Shown: one piece after another, positions 6,527 to 6,657 of the stretch | Layout of the letters: each line of letters starts with the position of its first letter | Position numbering within the stretch: the first letter of the stretch is position 1 | Source of the DNA: an uncultured Desulfobacterium sp. | GTDB taxonomy: Bacteria; Desulfobacterota; Desulfobacteria; Desulfobacterales; Desulfobacteraceae | Direction: 5' to 3' | Assembly: GCA_937124525.1 (NCBI GenBank) | Contig: CAKZLA010000247.1 | Coordinates: 1 to 6,657, forward strand | Length of the DNA: 6,657 bases | The notes under the pieces: generated by a model | What the model was told of the DNA's origin: nothing | Seen by the model: the letters and a program-made list of their open reading frames with translations, nothing else | Database searches by the model: none | Translations under genes and position numbers: made by a program

Positions 6527-6657
6527 GCAATCATGTAATCCTCATGGATGTCGCGATCGGTCGGGAGTAGGCAGGCAGATCGTCAATAATGAGCGGCTGA
6601 ATGGGAATGAACCACCATCTTGCGGTGTCCTCCGACTAAGAATCACAGTTCTTGGTG
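6527..6657. other. Unassigned right end of the foreign tail
   Basis: No gene with a ribosome binding site is visible on either strand. At the very end an imperfect hairpin (ACTAAGAA 6635-6642, TTCTTGGT 6649-6656, one G-T pair) surrounds the loop TCACAG. The stretch may belong to a mobile element or rearranged segment that entered the dehydrogenase gene, but no terminal repeat or target duplication can be checked because the other side is outside the window. Confidence 0.35.

Noticed and set aside
6313..6657. Group II intron or known insertion sequence end
   Set aside because: No GTGCG-type intron 5' end, no recognisable transposase and no visible terminal repeat or target duplication.
1..6657. 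CRISPR array or phage genes
   Set aside because: No regularly spaced direct repeats and no phage structural or lysis genes were seen.

Overview
This window looks like chromosomal DNA of a sulfate-reducing deltaproteobacterium of the Desulfobacterales type. That placement is an inference. It rests on an acyl-CoA dehydrogenase of the long (about 600-residue) class under a TetR regulator, on the GC-balanced coding style, and on A/T-rich intergenic DNA. No rRNA or other decisive marker is present.

Layout. Positions 1-1838 (minus strand) hold most of a tandem AAA+ ATPase gene that runs off the left edge: 612 codons are visible and the second ATPase module is cut after its Walker B motif. Upstream on the same strand, 2004-2963 encodes a membrane-anchored SPFH/prohibitin-like protein (HflC/band 7 type). 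The two may form one transcription unit, and the pairing recalls HflKC-FtsH and prohibitin-m-AAA. A 519-bp gap (2964-3482) has no convincing gene but contains two perfect inverted repeats, one of them nested and lying just beyond the end of the next gene. Positions 3483-4466 (minus) encode a tRNA-dihydrouridine synthase. A divergent intergenic region (4467-4781) carries a TTGACA box and a perfect 16-bp A/T-rich palindrome in front of a TetR/AcrR-family regulator (4782-5414, plus). That gene is followed 1 bp later by an acyl-CoA dehydrogenase gene starting at 5416.

The acyl-CoA dehydrogenase is broken. Its sequence is normal for the family up to the conserved MMNEARL motif (residue 299, base 6312). 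It then passes into DNA of different composition that ends the frame at 6468 and lacks the catalytic C-terminal half. The inserted or rearranged DNA (about 6313 to 6657) seems to hold a decayed coding sequence spread over three forward frames, ending at a TAG at 6524-6526. I could not identify it.

Functionally there are two themes: a membrane SPFH/AAA+ system possibly involved in protein remodelling or quality control, and a TetR-controlled acyl-CoA oxidation locus disrupted by a rearrangement. The most noteworthy items are the SPFH/tandem-AAA+ pair with its unusual first ATPase module, the probable TetR operator, the nested hairpin after the dihydrouridine synthase gene, and the broken dehydrogenase with its unexplained tail.
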